From Rotaria macrura (lineage: Eukaryota > Rotifera > Eurotatoria > Philodinida > Philodinidae), in the NCBI GenBank assembly GCA_900239685.1, contig OENT01000095.1:124001-188000 (forward strand): a DNA stretch of 64,000 nt, read 5' to 3'. Shown in pieces: positions 49,359-61,506 of this stretch; position 1 is the stretch's first letter, and the number at the start of each line of letters is the position of its first letter. Made by a program: the position numbers and the translations under genes. The notes beneath the pieces are model-generated. The model was not told the DNA's origin, searched no databases, and saw nothing but the letters and a program-made list of their open reading frames with translations.

Positions 49359-51234
49359 ATGGCTGACTTTGCATTCGAACAAGCCGATGTGAACAAGGAC
49401 GGTCGTGTAAGTCTCGGCGAATTTCGTCAATATCTTGGTAGGTTGAGATTTGTTCCACTTCAACATGCTATCTCATTGACGCTATTTACTCTCTTTTGCA
49501 GGCCAAAGTGCAGGCGCTGGTTTCGGTGCTGGTTCATCTTTCGAATCAGCATCACTTGGTGCTGGTGCAGGCTATGGTGCTAGCTCATCATTCGAATCGG
49601 CATCATTTGGTGCTGGTGCCGGTGGTGCAGGCTTTCAAGGAGCTTCGTTTGAATCATCATCTTCAGGTGCCGGTCTCGGTGCTGCTTACGATGGATCATA
49701 CGCCGTAGGTGGTGGTTTCGGGGCTGGAGCGGGTGCTGGAGCAGGTGCTGGATCAAGCAGCTATGAATCATACACTAGTGGTGCTAGTTTCGGTGCCGGT
49801 GCCGGTGCTGGTGCTGGTGCTGGTTTTGGTGGTGATGCTTCATTCGCTGCTGGCGGAGCTGGTTTCGGTGGCAGTGCATCAAGCGCAAGTGTACAATATG
49901 CTACTGACGCTCAAGGTCTCTTCCAAGATCCAAACCCACAGATCATTCGTCGCGCAGCTGTCGGTGGCGTACAAACATATACACAAAACATCAAAGTTCG
50001 ATTCCTTCAACCACCACCAGTCCCACCTCCAGGCGTAAGCTATCTTGATCATCACTCATGTTCTGTACGATGAAATGCGGTTTTCTTTCTTACTCTAGCC
50101 ACTCATCATCAAAGAAGTGCGTCCACCTCAACCACCTCCACCACCACCACTTCGCATTCGTCAACAAGCCCCACCTCTGCCAACACCAGCACCACTCGTT
50201 CTTCGTGAAAAACCACCCGTACCACCCGCTGTAGTTGCTTCTCAAACGGTCATCCGTCGTTTGGCTGCTTTACCAGTTCCACCACGATCAGTCATCATCG
50301 AACGTCTTCCACCCCTCCCACCCAAACCACGTTAGTATCTTCATCTATCGAGTATAGTACTGTTACAGTGTTGACGGTTGATTTCAGGTGACATCATCAT
50401 CGAACGATGGGTTCCATACGGAGCTCAAGCTAAACGAAAAACCATCGTTCAACGTGCTGCTGCTGCTAAAGCTTATGCTGCACCACGCAACGTCATCATT
50501 CAATACGAGGCAGTGCAGGTTCGCGTTGTTCGTCAATTTCAACGCCTCGGTGTTGTTGCAGCTAACCCAGCTGCCTATGTTCAACAATATGGTGCTCAAC
50601 TTCTTGATGCCTCATCACTTCTTGCTCAAGCTCGTGCTGCTGGTGTCGTAGAAGACATCGTAAGTTTATCATCAAATTCCTTTGCTTAACTTCAAGCATT
50701 TTATTTGTGTGTCATCAGTCAGCTCCAAGCGGTGGTGCTGCAGTCGGTTTCGGCGCTGGCACATACGGTGCCGAATCAGCTGGTGCTTCAGGAAGTTGGG
50801 GAGCTAGTGCTAGCGGTTTCGAAGGTGGTGCAAGTCTTGGTGGTGGTGCTGTTCTCGGTGGTGGTGCTTTTCTTGCTAGTGGTGCCGGTGCTGGTGTTGG
50901 TGGTGGCTTCGGTGTTTCATCATCGGATTCGTCAAACTTTTCATCAGGCAGTGCTAGTGGTTGGGAAGGTGGTGCCAGTGGTTGGGAAGGCGGTGTCGCA
51001 CTCAGTGGTAGTGGTAGTGGTAATTATGGAGGATCATGGGGATCATCAAACTTCTCATCTGGTGGTAGCGGTTTAGGTGATGCTTTTGCTGCTGCCGATA
51101 CCAACAGTAATGGTACTCTTGATGAAGGCGAATTCCGTAAATTCCTCAGTGAGTTTTCATCGAGATGAATATTACAATTACTTAGAAACGATTTATATTA
51201 TCGTGCTCGTTTATTTCTAGATCAAAATCTTTGA
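49359..51234 (+). CDS. EF-hand / Gly-rich / Pro-rich repeat protein, copy A
   Basis: Six exons, 49359-49437, 49502-50034, 50099-50330, 50388-50659, 50719-51148 and 51221-51234, give 519 aa. The order is: EF-hand with calcium loop DVNKDGRVSLGE (10-21); Gly/Ala/Ser-rich low-complexity region (about 27-150); a transition (QGLFQDPNPQIIRRA); Pro-rich region (about 195-281) with spaced hydrophobic-basic units (LRIRQQAP, LVLREKPP, TVIRRL, SVIIERLPPLPPKP); conserved core (282-372: DIIIERWVPYG, PRNVIIQYE, VRVVRQFQRLGVV, NPAAYVQQYGAQLLD); a second Gly/Ser/Trp-rich region; and a terminal EF-hand loop DTNSNGTLDEGE (499-510). There is no signal peptide. The regularly spaced IIxR/VIxR-P units recall alveolin-like cytoskeletal repeats, but that relation is inference. 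It is probably a structural, calcium-responsive intracellular protein. Copies B and C lie downstream. Confidence 0.88.
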
Positions 51235-52080
51235 GGAGTTAGCACTTCATCATCATACCAAACATTCAATTTAATAAATTTCCGATTCCGAAGTCAAAAT
51301 GGCCAATGAACAAAAAATACATTCCAAAAACTACATCGATTGTAAGATGCAAGCATGATTATTGCAATTCTTGAAATCTAGTTTATTTTTTACTCGTTTC
51401 ATTTCTTTTTCATCGCTTCTTTTAACTTTCATCTCTGTAGTTTATCATTGCTTCTTGTCTATTTCTTGTCATCGCATGGATTTTGGCTTCGATTTTTCTT
51501 ATTTAAATACAATAGTGACAAATAAGAAAATTTTTTTATCTAGCATGTACTGACTAAATGACAAATAATTGAAGATTACGCATTTGCCTGTGTATTCTTC
51601 TCACGATAGATTTTGATCGATAAATTCACTTTTAAACAATCGAGAAGTGTGCCATAAAATATATTTCATTACAACAAGAAATGATACATAGATTGAAAGT
51701 AAACATCGAACGTAGTCATCGTTGGATTTGACATCTAATTATCTGATAGCAGAGAAAAGCGAATACAAATCCAAATCATGATTCAACTATCTGCTTCTAC
51801 GAAATTCTCACATCTGATTAATCACTTTGTTTCATGAATAACACATACTATGCAGTATGATACTATATGAGAGTACACTTGTTTATTCTATGTAAATAGA
51901 AAAACCTTTCTCATTGTGTTGTAAAAAATCACGATGAGTTTCACAGAATCTATTCATTTCTCTATTATATTTTCTAACTAAAAATTAAAATGACACAATA
52001 AGAAAACCCTATCTATGTACAATCAATTGTCATTGTAAACTTTTCTTGTTTCGAAAAAGATTTCAGTTTAAATTCAATAA
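51235..52080. other. 3' flank of gene A
   Basis: Contains a likely polyadenylation signal AATAAA near 51273. Nothing else is recognised; the 63-codon frame at 51362 is AT-driven. Confidence 0.4.
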
Positions 52081-52731
52081 TATGTGCTCAATGATTTTGA
52101 ATGCAATCATTAACAAACTCTTTGACTTGTAATTAACGAATTTATTTTCATGTATTTCTCTTACAATTCATCCAGCAATATTTCTAAAAGTATTTCTGTT
52201 CATTGCATGCGAAAAAATCCTACAAGTCGGCTTATTTTAAACAAGTTCGAAATTCGACTGTCTCTTGTCTTGACTATTAATATACAAGTGTCAGCATCAG
52301 ATAAATTGATTTTCTAAAGTCAGTACAATTCTTGTCTTACAATAATGAGAATGAATAGCTTTTAATTTGCAACTTCTTCAATGGCTAAATAATGATCATT
52401 GATAAAAATAGATAAAATCGGAGAAACAGCCACGTCGATATTATGTATTCAAGGATGGCAAGAAATGATTTGTCAGTGACGGCGAGAGTGCTTCTGCGAT
52501 TATCATTTGCTGTAAACGAATGAAGTCAATCGAGTATGAAAATCATCGATAGAGAACGGACATCTGATTCTTGACTGGAAACCATCGTAATGGTATGAGA
52601 AAACAAAAGCAGAATTTTCCACGTGTCTCTGTGTAATGTTAGCAATAGGTGATGAAATCATATTAAAGAAATAAATCGGAGATTGTAGTTCTCAAGTATA
52701 GACTAGTCGTGATAAACAGTGGCTAGGCGTT
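52081..52731. repeat. 650-bp direct repeat, left copy
   Basis: Nearly identical to 59291-59941 in the same orientation; I see only about two or three substitutions (for example ACGAATTT versus ACGAGTTT, and GGCTAGGCG versus GGCTAAGCG). There is no coding frame and no clear terminal repeats. Either a recent segmental duplication or two copies of a dispersed non-coding repeat. Confidence 0.92.
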
Positions 52732-55700
52732 CATTCACTGATTAACAGAATTAACATAGTATTTTTGTATATGCAATGGTAAGTAATAAATTGTTCAAGT
52801 TGAATGAATGAGAGAATGCTGGTAGTTAAACTAATGATGAGGAATTAATGAAAAAATATTTTTATGTTGTATGCTACTCTTAATTTGATATTCACGATGG
52901 AAAAATATAATTAAATCGAGATATACAATTTTGATTTGAAAATGAATAGCCCGATATTCATTAGGTAACTGAGTATTAATTATATTTAATCTCATATAGT
53001 TTCTTGCTCTTCGAATAAGAAATACATTCAGGGAAATCAGTGCAGATAAAACTTAATAGAACGATGTCAAGTGTATTTATTATTATTCTTAGTTAAATTA
53101 GTTAAACGATTTTTTGAGTGCATTCGAGTCTTGCCAATCCAATAACACTATGGATGAGACAAAACAGAATCCAATTATTTTGATTTTCTTGAAATTCTTA
53201 TCGATGTAATTGTGACTCGTGACATTCGTTGTCAATCTGAGTAAAATTCAAAAAATTTGTCAGTTGACAATAAAATATTGCAGAATATTCTCGAACGTCG
53301 TCACTTGATAATCACTAGTCAACTACGTGTTATGTAACATGTAGATATTCATTTACTTCAGTTAGACCTTGTAATTATTTGCACGGGTAACCCCATGTGT
53401 CTTACCTGAAGGTTTTTTTTCTCTTTGTTTTGAATCAAAACAAACAAGTGACGACGATGATTATAGATGTTATCCCGATTTTAGTGTCAATCATCTTCAT
53501 CATAGAGGAAAAAACCAAATTTTCAAGCCATTAGACCATGTTTATTGTAGCACATTATATTTTATTTTGAGTTACTTACCACTTTAATACAATATTCAAC
53601 ATGTTTCGAAATGAATGGTAATTTGATACTTCAATAATCTTTATCAAAGGATATAGCACATAGAACATTGCCAACAGTGAATCATCTGGTAGAATTCATC
53701 CACTAGTAAAAAAAATAAACTCGTTTTGTTGCTGCATTTTCTTGTGACTTTATATTAGCTAGCTATTACTAGGTTTCCTAATTCACATTTAAATCGATAG
53801 ATCATGTCTTTATTGTTGTGTTACAATGTGTCCTTGAATGAGAAGAGAAAGCCTAATTTTATTTAGTAAAATTGGTAGCAAATTATGAAAAGCGATCTGT
53901 TTTTATTGAGTTTTATTTTCATGACTAAAGTGAAAATATCAAATAGTGATGATACTATGGTGAATAAATGCAATATAAAAAATGTCGCAGAAAATGATCA
54001 ATGTGAACAAAGATCAAAAATATTGCTTAAAATAACATTTTTACTTGATCATTATACTTCTGATAACGAAATACTTTATGATTGATCATTGGAAAAAGAA
54101 AAAGAACGACAATTGTTTATTCAACCCAATACTCGTTTTCAATAATATAAATAAAAATGCGTATTTGGTGTGATTAAGATTGTCTTCGTAACTATTCGAC
54201 TTACTCATGGCCACACTTTCAACTTCGTCATTTTAGTACATCAATATCAGTTGCATTTGATATTTACAAATCTAATATTTTTGTTGAAGAAAAAAACATT
54301 AAAAAACTTCTTAATAATACATTTATAGTTCTCACATGCTAGAAATCTTAGTTCATTTTGAACTCCTATAATGCTTATTTAATTAAATAAAAAACCATTC
54401 AATAATCTTATTGAATATTATTTCAAATATTTAGAGCAATTTAAAAATGTATGAATAGTTCGAAAGCGACAAAAAGAGGTCACAACGTTCTGTTTTTAAT
54501 ATATATATATTATTTTCTCAAATTTTGAAAGAATTTGAATGGCAATCAGTGCAATATTTTGGACCAGTGCTATTGTCGTGGTATAATAGCATTTATTCAG
54601 TATTTAGAATAACTTTAATCTTTTCTCTAGTGACGACGTAATGCAGATTAGTAGAAGTATTTAAAAAAAGACTCGTTGACTGCGTAGTTCATAGAGAGAC
54701 GATCAATAGCAACATTAAGTCCCAGAGTATACTTGTCTTCTTATCTAACGGGGAGCTTTTTTGTGAAGTGAAGCTTTAGTGAGACGAATTCTACTTTCAT
54801 ATGTATTCATTTTTTAAATCGTCTACTGTGGTCATGCATGATCTTTTATTATTTTATTTCAATCTCTGAAAAAATTGGCAATGTTTGAGAAATATTCCAT
54901 CTAGTTGTTTCGATGCGTTCTGGGTAAATATAAAAAAGAATTATACGTGTTAAACACGAAGACAAAGGTGTATCATCGTAGAGCTGTGAAAAGATAATTA
55001 AGAAAATCTATAAATTTTCACTATTGAGTACAGATATTCAAACAAGAAATACATATTTTTCTTTATTTAACGGATGGATGTGAATAAATAGTGACTAATC
55101 AAAGCTACTTATATCAAGTTTAAAAATCAATTGGTAACAAATATAAATTTTATTACGTTATAAGCAGCTTAAAAGTTCAATGAAGAAGCCAACTCGCCTG
55201 TTATCTAGTTCTATGAGTTGTTGTGTAAGTACTGACGCCCAATATGTGTTAACTAAATAGTTATGAAATTCTTTGAGAATCCATTTAAAATTGGTTTCAC
55301 AACTTTTGAGAGCTCTATCACGCTCCTGAATGGTTTGAAACAAAAACTTGCTTTCTTAGTCATCCATGGCTTCCTCTTTTGCAAATCTGAGAATTTTGAA
55401 TCTCTTTGTTTGATTCATAGCAACTATAAAAATTTCAACATGCACAATATCTCGATCATTAAGAAGTGAATCAACGTTTATAAACTATCATCTATCATCG
55501 ATTTAGTTTGATGATGCTTTTTTTCGCAAGGTCTATCGGGCAAAAATTATTAATACTAATCGGTGTCCTTTTATGCCGACCACAAGTCAAATAATGATTC
55601 GAATCCTCCCCCACAGCCCTTCTCAATAGTTAGACACAAATCAGTTTGTTTTCGTTACATTAATGATAACGTTAATGATTACAATTGAAGGTTTGCAGTT

Positions 55701-55776
55701 GGGTAGTCACGTCATACCTTTCTATTTTTTTCCTACGATATCTCTCTCTTTTCGCATACCGATTTTTGCCATGCAG

Positions 55777-55795
55777 TAATCATTGTTTGACGTAC
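55777..55795 (+). promoter_or_regulatory. Upstream block shared by genes A and B (copy B)
   Basis: TAATCATTGTTTGACGTAC, 224 nt before the ATG, matches the block upstream of gene A at 17 of 19 positions although most of the surrounding sequence has diverged. A CT-rich tract follows at about 55852-55882. Confidence 0.5.
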
Positions 55796-55914
55796 AAAAG
55801 CGACCTTGACAAGCAAGCAAAGAAGGCACCCATGCTCGAAAATATACCAGCGTCTCTCTCTCTCTCCCGCTTTCCCTTATTTGCTTTTTATCTATCTATA
55901 ATCGCATATGACAG

Positions 55915-55922
55915 TATAAATA
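55915..55922 (+). promoter_or_regulatory. TATA box of gene B
   Basis: TATAAATA lies 86 nt upstream of the ATG, in the same relative place as in gene A. Confidence 0.6.
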
Positions 55923-56000
55923 CTGATCCATCGTTAGACTTTCTTCATGCTTTACATTAAACAGTAAATCGTCAACTCACATTAACAATATAAAACGACA

Positions 56001-57482
56001 ATGGCTGACGCTGCTTTTCAACAAGCTGATCTCAACAGCGACGGTGTTGTAGATCTCGGTGAATTCAAGCAATTCCTCGGTAAGCTAATCTTATTTATTT
56101 TGATGTGCATGTATCAATAGAAGTTGTGCATCTCGCTTGATTTAGGTGCCGGTTCAGGTGCAGGCTGGAGTTCAGGTGGTAGCTGGAGTGCTGATGCTGG
56201 TGCTGGTGCAGGATGGAGTTCTGGTGGTAGCTGGGGTGCTGGTGCTAGTGCTGGTGGATCAAGTTATGACTTTTCATCATCCGGTGCTGCTGACTTTGGT
56301 GGATCCTATGATGCTTCCTACTCTGTAGGCGGTGGTTTCAGTGGTGGTGCTGGTTTCNNNNNNNNNNNNNNNNNNNNNNNNNNNNNNNNNNNNNNNNNNN
56401 NNNNNNNNNNNNNNNNNNNNNNNNNNNNNNNNNNNNNNNNNNNNNNNNNNNNNNNNNNNNNNNNNNNNNNNNNNNNNNNNNNNNNNNNNNNNNNNCACCA
56501 CCTCCACTCCGTGTTCGTCAACAAGCCCCACCTCTCCCAACACCACCACCACTCGTTCTCCGTGAACGACCACCTCAACCACCACCAGTAGTGGCTTCTC
56601 AAACTGTCATCCGTCGTTTACCTGGTCTACCAGTTCCACCACGATCAGTCATCATCGAACGTCTTCCACCCCTCCCACCCAAACCACGTTAGTATCTTCA
56701 TCTATCGAGTATAGTTCTGTTACAGTGTTGACGGTTGATTTCAGGTGACATCATCATCGAACGATGGGTTCCATATGGACCACAACCCAAACGAAAAGTC
56801 ATCGTTCAACGTGCTGCTGCCGCTAAAGCTTATGCTGCACCACGCAACGTGATTATTCAATACGAACAAAGTTCAGCTAATGTTGTTCGTCAATTCCAAA
56901 ACCTTGGTGTTGTTTCTGGTAACCCAGCTGCCTATGTACAACAATATGGTGCTCAACTTCTTGATGCCTCATCACTTCTTGCTCAAGCTCGTGCTGCCGG
57001 TGTTGTCGAAGATCTCGTATGTACTTCATCATAATCCTAGTGTAGCATTTAGCCATCGATTTATTGTTGTGAGTTTTTAGTCAGCTCCAAGCGGTGGTGC
57101 TGCTGTCGGTTTCGGTGCTAACTCATACGGATTCGAATCAGCTGGTGGTTCAGCTGGTTGGGATAGTGGTGCTAGCTTTGGTGGATCATTCGAATCATCA
57201 AGCGGATGGGAAGGTGGTGCCAGTGGATGGGAAGGCGGCGCCAGCTTCAGCGGTGGTAGCAGTTGGGACAGTGGAGCCAGCTTTGGTGAATCATCAAGCT
57301 TTTCATCGGGTGGCGGTTTCGATGGCGCATCAGCTCTCTTTGCTGCAGCTGATACCAACAGCAGTGGTAGCCTTGACATCAACGAATTCCGTAAACTCTT
57401 TGGTAAGCGTTTTCATGAGAAATAGTTTGTGTTTATTGATGTGTTTCATAATATATTTTTTCTTCAGGCGGAAAGCTCTAAA
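56001..57482 (+). CDS. EF-hand / Gly-rich / Pro-rich repeat protein, copy B (with assembly gap)
   Basis: Paralogue of gene A with the same six-exon structure: 56001-56079, 56146 into the gap, gap to 56687, 56745-57016, 57081-57402 and 57469-57482. Exon 1 (79 nt), exon 4 (272 nt) and exon 6 (14 nt) have exactly the lengths seen in A. The N-terminal EF-hand loop is DLNSDGVVDLGE and the C-terminal one is DTNSSGSLDINE; both are canonical. The core reads DIIIERWVPYGPQPKRKVIV, then NVIIQYEQSSANVVRQFQNL. The C-terminal Gly-rich exon is 108 nt shorter than in A and rich in GWEGGAS units. The protein ends GGKL. A run of N (56358-56495) removes the end of exon 2, intron 2 and the start of exon 3, so the full length cannot be given. 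Frames crossing the N run are artefacts. Confidence 0.85.
56358..56495. other. Assembly gap (138 N) inside gene B
   Basis: The gap falls in the Gly-rich coding repeat. By comparison with genes A and C, the missing part should include the end of exon 2, a 64-nt intron and the start of exon 3. Confidence 0.98.
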
Positions 57483-59290
57483 ATACTAGCAGCAGCTTAT
57501 CATCCTCTCAATTATTCCGCACAATATCATATTAGAAATACATATTGCTTAATGAAAATTCAATAATTTATAAAACTATAGTGGTTTCAACACGAAAGGA
57601 TAACTATTGTTCATGATGAAATCCAATTCATGTATTTTACTAGCTTTTCTTCATCCGCAGTGCTTAGTTTATGATATATTGTCGTTCTCTATCCTTTTGT
57701 TTTACTTAGTCTGAGTGTTATCATGTAGTTTTTTATTTTGATTTTTCATTATAGAATAAAAGTATAATTTCAAAAATGAGTTAACTTTGTATTCGACTTT
57801 AAAAGTATGATGAACGATTGGAAGATGAATATATCTGTTTACACACATGGAGAATCTATTAACCATCTTTGAATTCTCACGCATCGAATAATACCCTATG
57901 AACTTACTATCCTAATAATGATGTGTTATTAATTAATCGAGAAAATGAACACCATTCCAAATTATCTCGAACTTCATAAAAATTAACAATCGAGGGCTAA
58001 TCGCAAAACATGATATAACAATGGAAAACTATCATGTCAATTTTGTGGATACAGGAATGACTAAGAAGTACTATGAACTATAGGAATTGAGTATGCTTTC
58101 GACAATCTTCTGGTAATTTCTGTTTCCTTGATAATCAGTGTTACCCTAAATTGTCTCTTCTTTCACGGTAAACTCCGATATCCTGGAAATATTTTGATGA
58201 AGCGAAGTCTTGATTAGTTATTAAGTCTCGAATATCAATGATTATTCTTGACTTTATCTAGGTTATATGTTTTACATACCGATCAGTCAAGGAGAAATTC
58301 ACTGGAGCTTGACTTTTGTTTACTAGATCGAAGTCATTGAGTTTGATCAGCTCATGAGTAGGCAAAGCCAACATGATTTATCGGCTTGTGTTTCTTTTGT
58401 GCTGTTGTGTTCTCTATCGGCTGCTTTCGTCGTTACAAACAGGGTGCGAACAACTCATGTTAAATACACTATAACTACAAAAAGCTGCTAATCGTCACTC
58501 TGAAAATTTACTGCCTCTCACTTTTTTCAGAAATTTTAAATTATTTACTTCGTGTTCCATACTTTTTCTCAACATGCTGCTCTCTTTCGATAGACATGGC
58601 GAGTATGATGATTTTATTTATTTGTGAGAAAACGAGACGGCATTAAAAATGAGAATTGTTTCAAATAATTATCTGTCTTTATTACAAGCATACAAGACGT
58701 TTGTTTCTCGATAAATAACTATGTTTATCTTTTAGATACTTGCTTGCTATGGCTAAATCATTTGGTCTCACCTTTTTATCTTAAGATTACTTGTTGAAAC
58801 ATCTATCGACTGAATGTCTTAATATCGAGTTTTGAAAATTTTGAACAATTTAACTTTTAACGACAGGAGTATATCCATGGTACTATAATAATTATTTCAA
58901 TGACTTTTCGATTCTAAATAATCAATACTTTCTATTACTATTCTTTCATACGAAGACGATTTAGCATAATCCTGCAATTTATTTGAAAGATCTAAAGTAG
59001 CATTATCAATTTGCGTTAAAAGCATAACATTGGAGAATGAATGATATTATGTATTGTTGTCTTTTATTCAGCTTAAGAATACACAGAACAAACAAAAAAT
59101 CGTTAGTTTAAGTTCAGACGACAACAGCAAAAACAACTAAAGATAATTTTTGTATCATTCTTCAATTAGTAAGATTGTAGGAAAGCGTAGATTCATCATG
59201 ATGATTGACAATATATTCACCAAAGCGAATGTTGTTTTTAAATCTGCTTTTACCGTCTATCAGGAGAAGAAACATTCTATGAATAATTCG
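57483..59290. other. 3' flank of gene B and intergenic region
   Basis: No gene is recognised over 1.8 kb. Confidence 0.4.
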
Positions 59291-59941
59291 CATGTGCACA
59301 ATGATTTTGAATGCAATCATTAACAAACTCTTTGACTTGTAATTAACGAGTTTATTTTCATGTATTTCTCTTACAATTCATCCAGCAATATTTCTAAAAG
59401 TATTTCTGTTCATTGCATGCGAAAAAATCCTACAAGTCGGCTTATTTTAAACAAGTTCGAAATTCGACTGTCTCTTGTCTTGACTATTAATATACAAGTG
59501 TCAGCATCAGATAAATTGATTTTCTAAAGTCAGTACAATTCTTGTCTTACAATAATGAGAATGAATAGCTTTTAATTTGCAACTTCTTCAATGGCTAAAT
59601 AATGATCATTGATAAAAATAGATAAAATCGGAGAAACAGCCACGTCGATATTATGTATTCAAGGATGGCAAGAAATGATTTGTCAGTGACGGCGAGAGTG
59701 CTTCTGCGATTATCATTTGCTGTAAACGAATGAAGTCAATCGAGTATGAAAATCATCGATAGAGAACGGACATCTGATTCTTGACTGGAAACCATCGTAA
59801 TGGTATGAGAAAACAAAAGCAGAATTTTCCACGTGTCTCTGTGTAATGTTAGCAATAGGTGATGAAATCATATTAAAGAAATAAATCGGAGATTGTAGTT
59901 CTCAAGTATAGACTAGTCGTGATAAACAGTGGCTAAGCGTT
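59291..59941. repeat. 650-bp direct repeat, right copy
   Basis: Second copy of the sequence at 52081-52731, offset by 7210 bp, same orientation, with only a few differences. The flanking sequences on both sides are unrelated to those of the first copy. Confidence 0.92.
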
Positions 59942-61506
59942 TTCTCATAAGTTAATACTATGAGAAGGAAGGTCCACACCATAGATATCGATTGCAACTA
60001 GATAGGGTTGTACCTATTGTTGAATTACACTAGAGAAAGTAAAGTTTGAAAACGTTTTGTTATTAAATTTCTGACTGAAATCGATATTGATTCATAAAAC
60101 ATTATAAACAGTGCGCGATCAAGAAGCAAGATTTCATATTCAGTCACAGAAATTGCAAGGGCATGTAAATTATAATTTTAATTAATCACATGCCATGTAA
60201 AATAATTCGATTAGCCAAGACTTCAGACGACATCTGTGAACTTTGACTTGATTGATTAATAAAACGTAACAAAACTATCTTCAATCTGTCCGAATTTCTT
60301 TTAGTCCGATGAGATAAAATACTCTATCGAGTTTTTATATAGCTAGTTAATTTCAATAGAATATCTGTACATGTTTTTTGAAGTGACACTTAAAAGTATC
60401 TTTTGTTCTGGTCGTTGACAAGTGATTGGTCATTTACTTAAATGTAAAACTAATGATAAAATGCTGAAAAGCAGACTCGAAAGTAAGTGCTTCTCATCGT
60501 ATGAATTCCTTCGACACAAAGTCGTCCCTCGTTATTGATTCCATTAAGAGTTATAGAGTATTAAGAAATATAAACGGAGTTATGACAGAAGAATAAAATA
60601 TCGTTGCATTGCCAAATTTTTGAGATTGACGACTTGACAGAAATATGATACAACGTAAGTAACCCATCCTGATTCAAAATGATCAAACACCCAGCAATGT
60701 TCCATTTTTAAGAATTCCGACTATCTAAATATAGATAGCATCAAGAACTCAAATGAAAAAAAGATTCATTCATCCTACTTCTTTCGCATCGACAGCTGTT
60801 CTTATTGTATAAGAACATCTCAGTTCGTATTAGCTTGTCTAAAATCTTAGTGAGCTTTTAAAGTATTATTATTCTACATTTCTTTTTTTTTAATTCAGTC
60901 CATGATTAAGAGATTGTTTTCTATCGCAGTGAGTATCATTTTTTATATTAGAGGCACTGCATGATAAATAAAGTCGCGATTTTTTTTCGTTGATTCAACG
61001 TTCTAATTTGCGAAATGACTGACCCTAAATGTTCATTTGTAATATATCATCTCTGGAAAGTTAGCTCAGACGGACTATTTACTACTTTCATGAATTTGAC
61101 GGACAAAAAACATAAAAATCAATGTAATATAGTTCTGTCAGAATGTGTTTATATAAATCATTGAAATTTTCATGCCCACATACCAAAAGATAGAGAATTA
61201 AAAACTAAACAAATTCAGTTATTTCGATATAATATTATATCGAGTAGCTCAAATTTTATAAAAACCAATATTAGTCGAGACTCATGCACTGCAGAAAATA
61301 TTGTGTCTTTTGAAATATGCTGCAGAACTTTAGAAAAAATAGTTGGATGGAAGATTTAGACATGGGAATGTGAAAAGTCAGAAAAACTACGTTTTTGGCA
61401 GAATAATAAGCAAAAACGAATTCTAGATCTACACATTCACTCACAGAAGGAGTAAATCATTTTCATAAATTCTACACAGTTGTGCAAATAATATATTCAG
61501 TACATT
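59942..61506. other. Intergenic region, no gene found
   Basis: AT-rich with no open frame of interest. Confidence 0.4.

Larger units (their letters stand above)
52732..56000. other. Intergenic region and upstream sequence of gene B
   Basis: No gene is seen from 52732 to about 55700. A TA microsatellite lies near 54498-54509. From 55777 it contains the upstream elements of gene B. Confidence 0.4.

Noticed and set aside
49496-50038. Long Val/Leu/His-rich frames overlapping the Gly-rich exons of genes A, B and C on both strands
   Set aside because: They are other-frame readings of the GGT/GCT-rich repeats. The true frame is fixed by exon phases, EF-hand motifs and identity between paralogues.
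60520-60545. GTCGTCCCTCGTTATT, similar to a Tigger terminal repeat
   Set aside because: There is no reversed partner nearby and the match is short, so it is likely chance.
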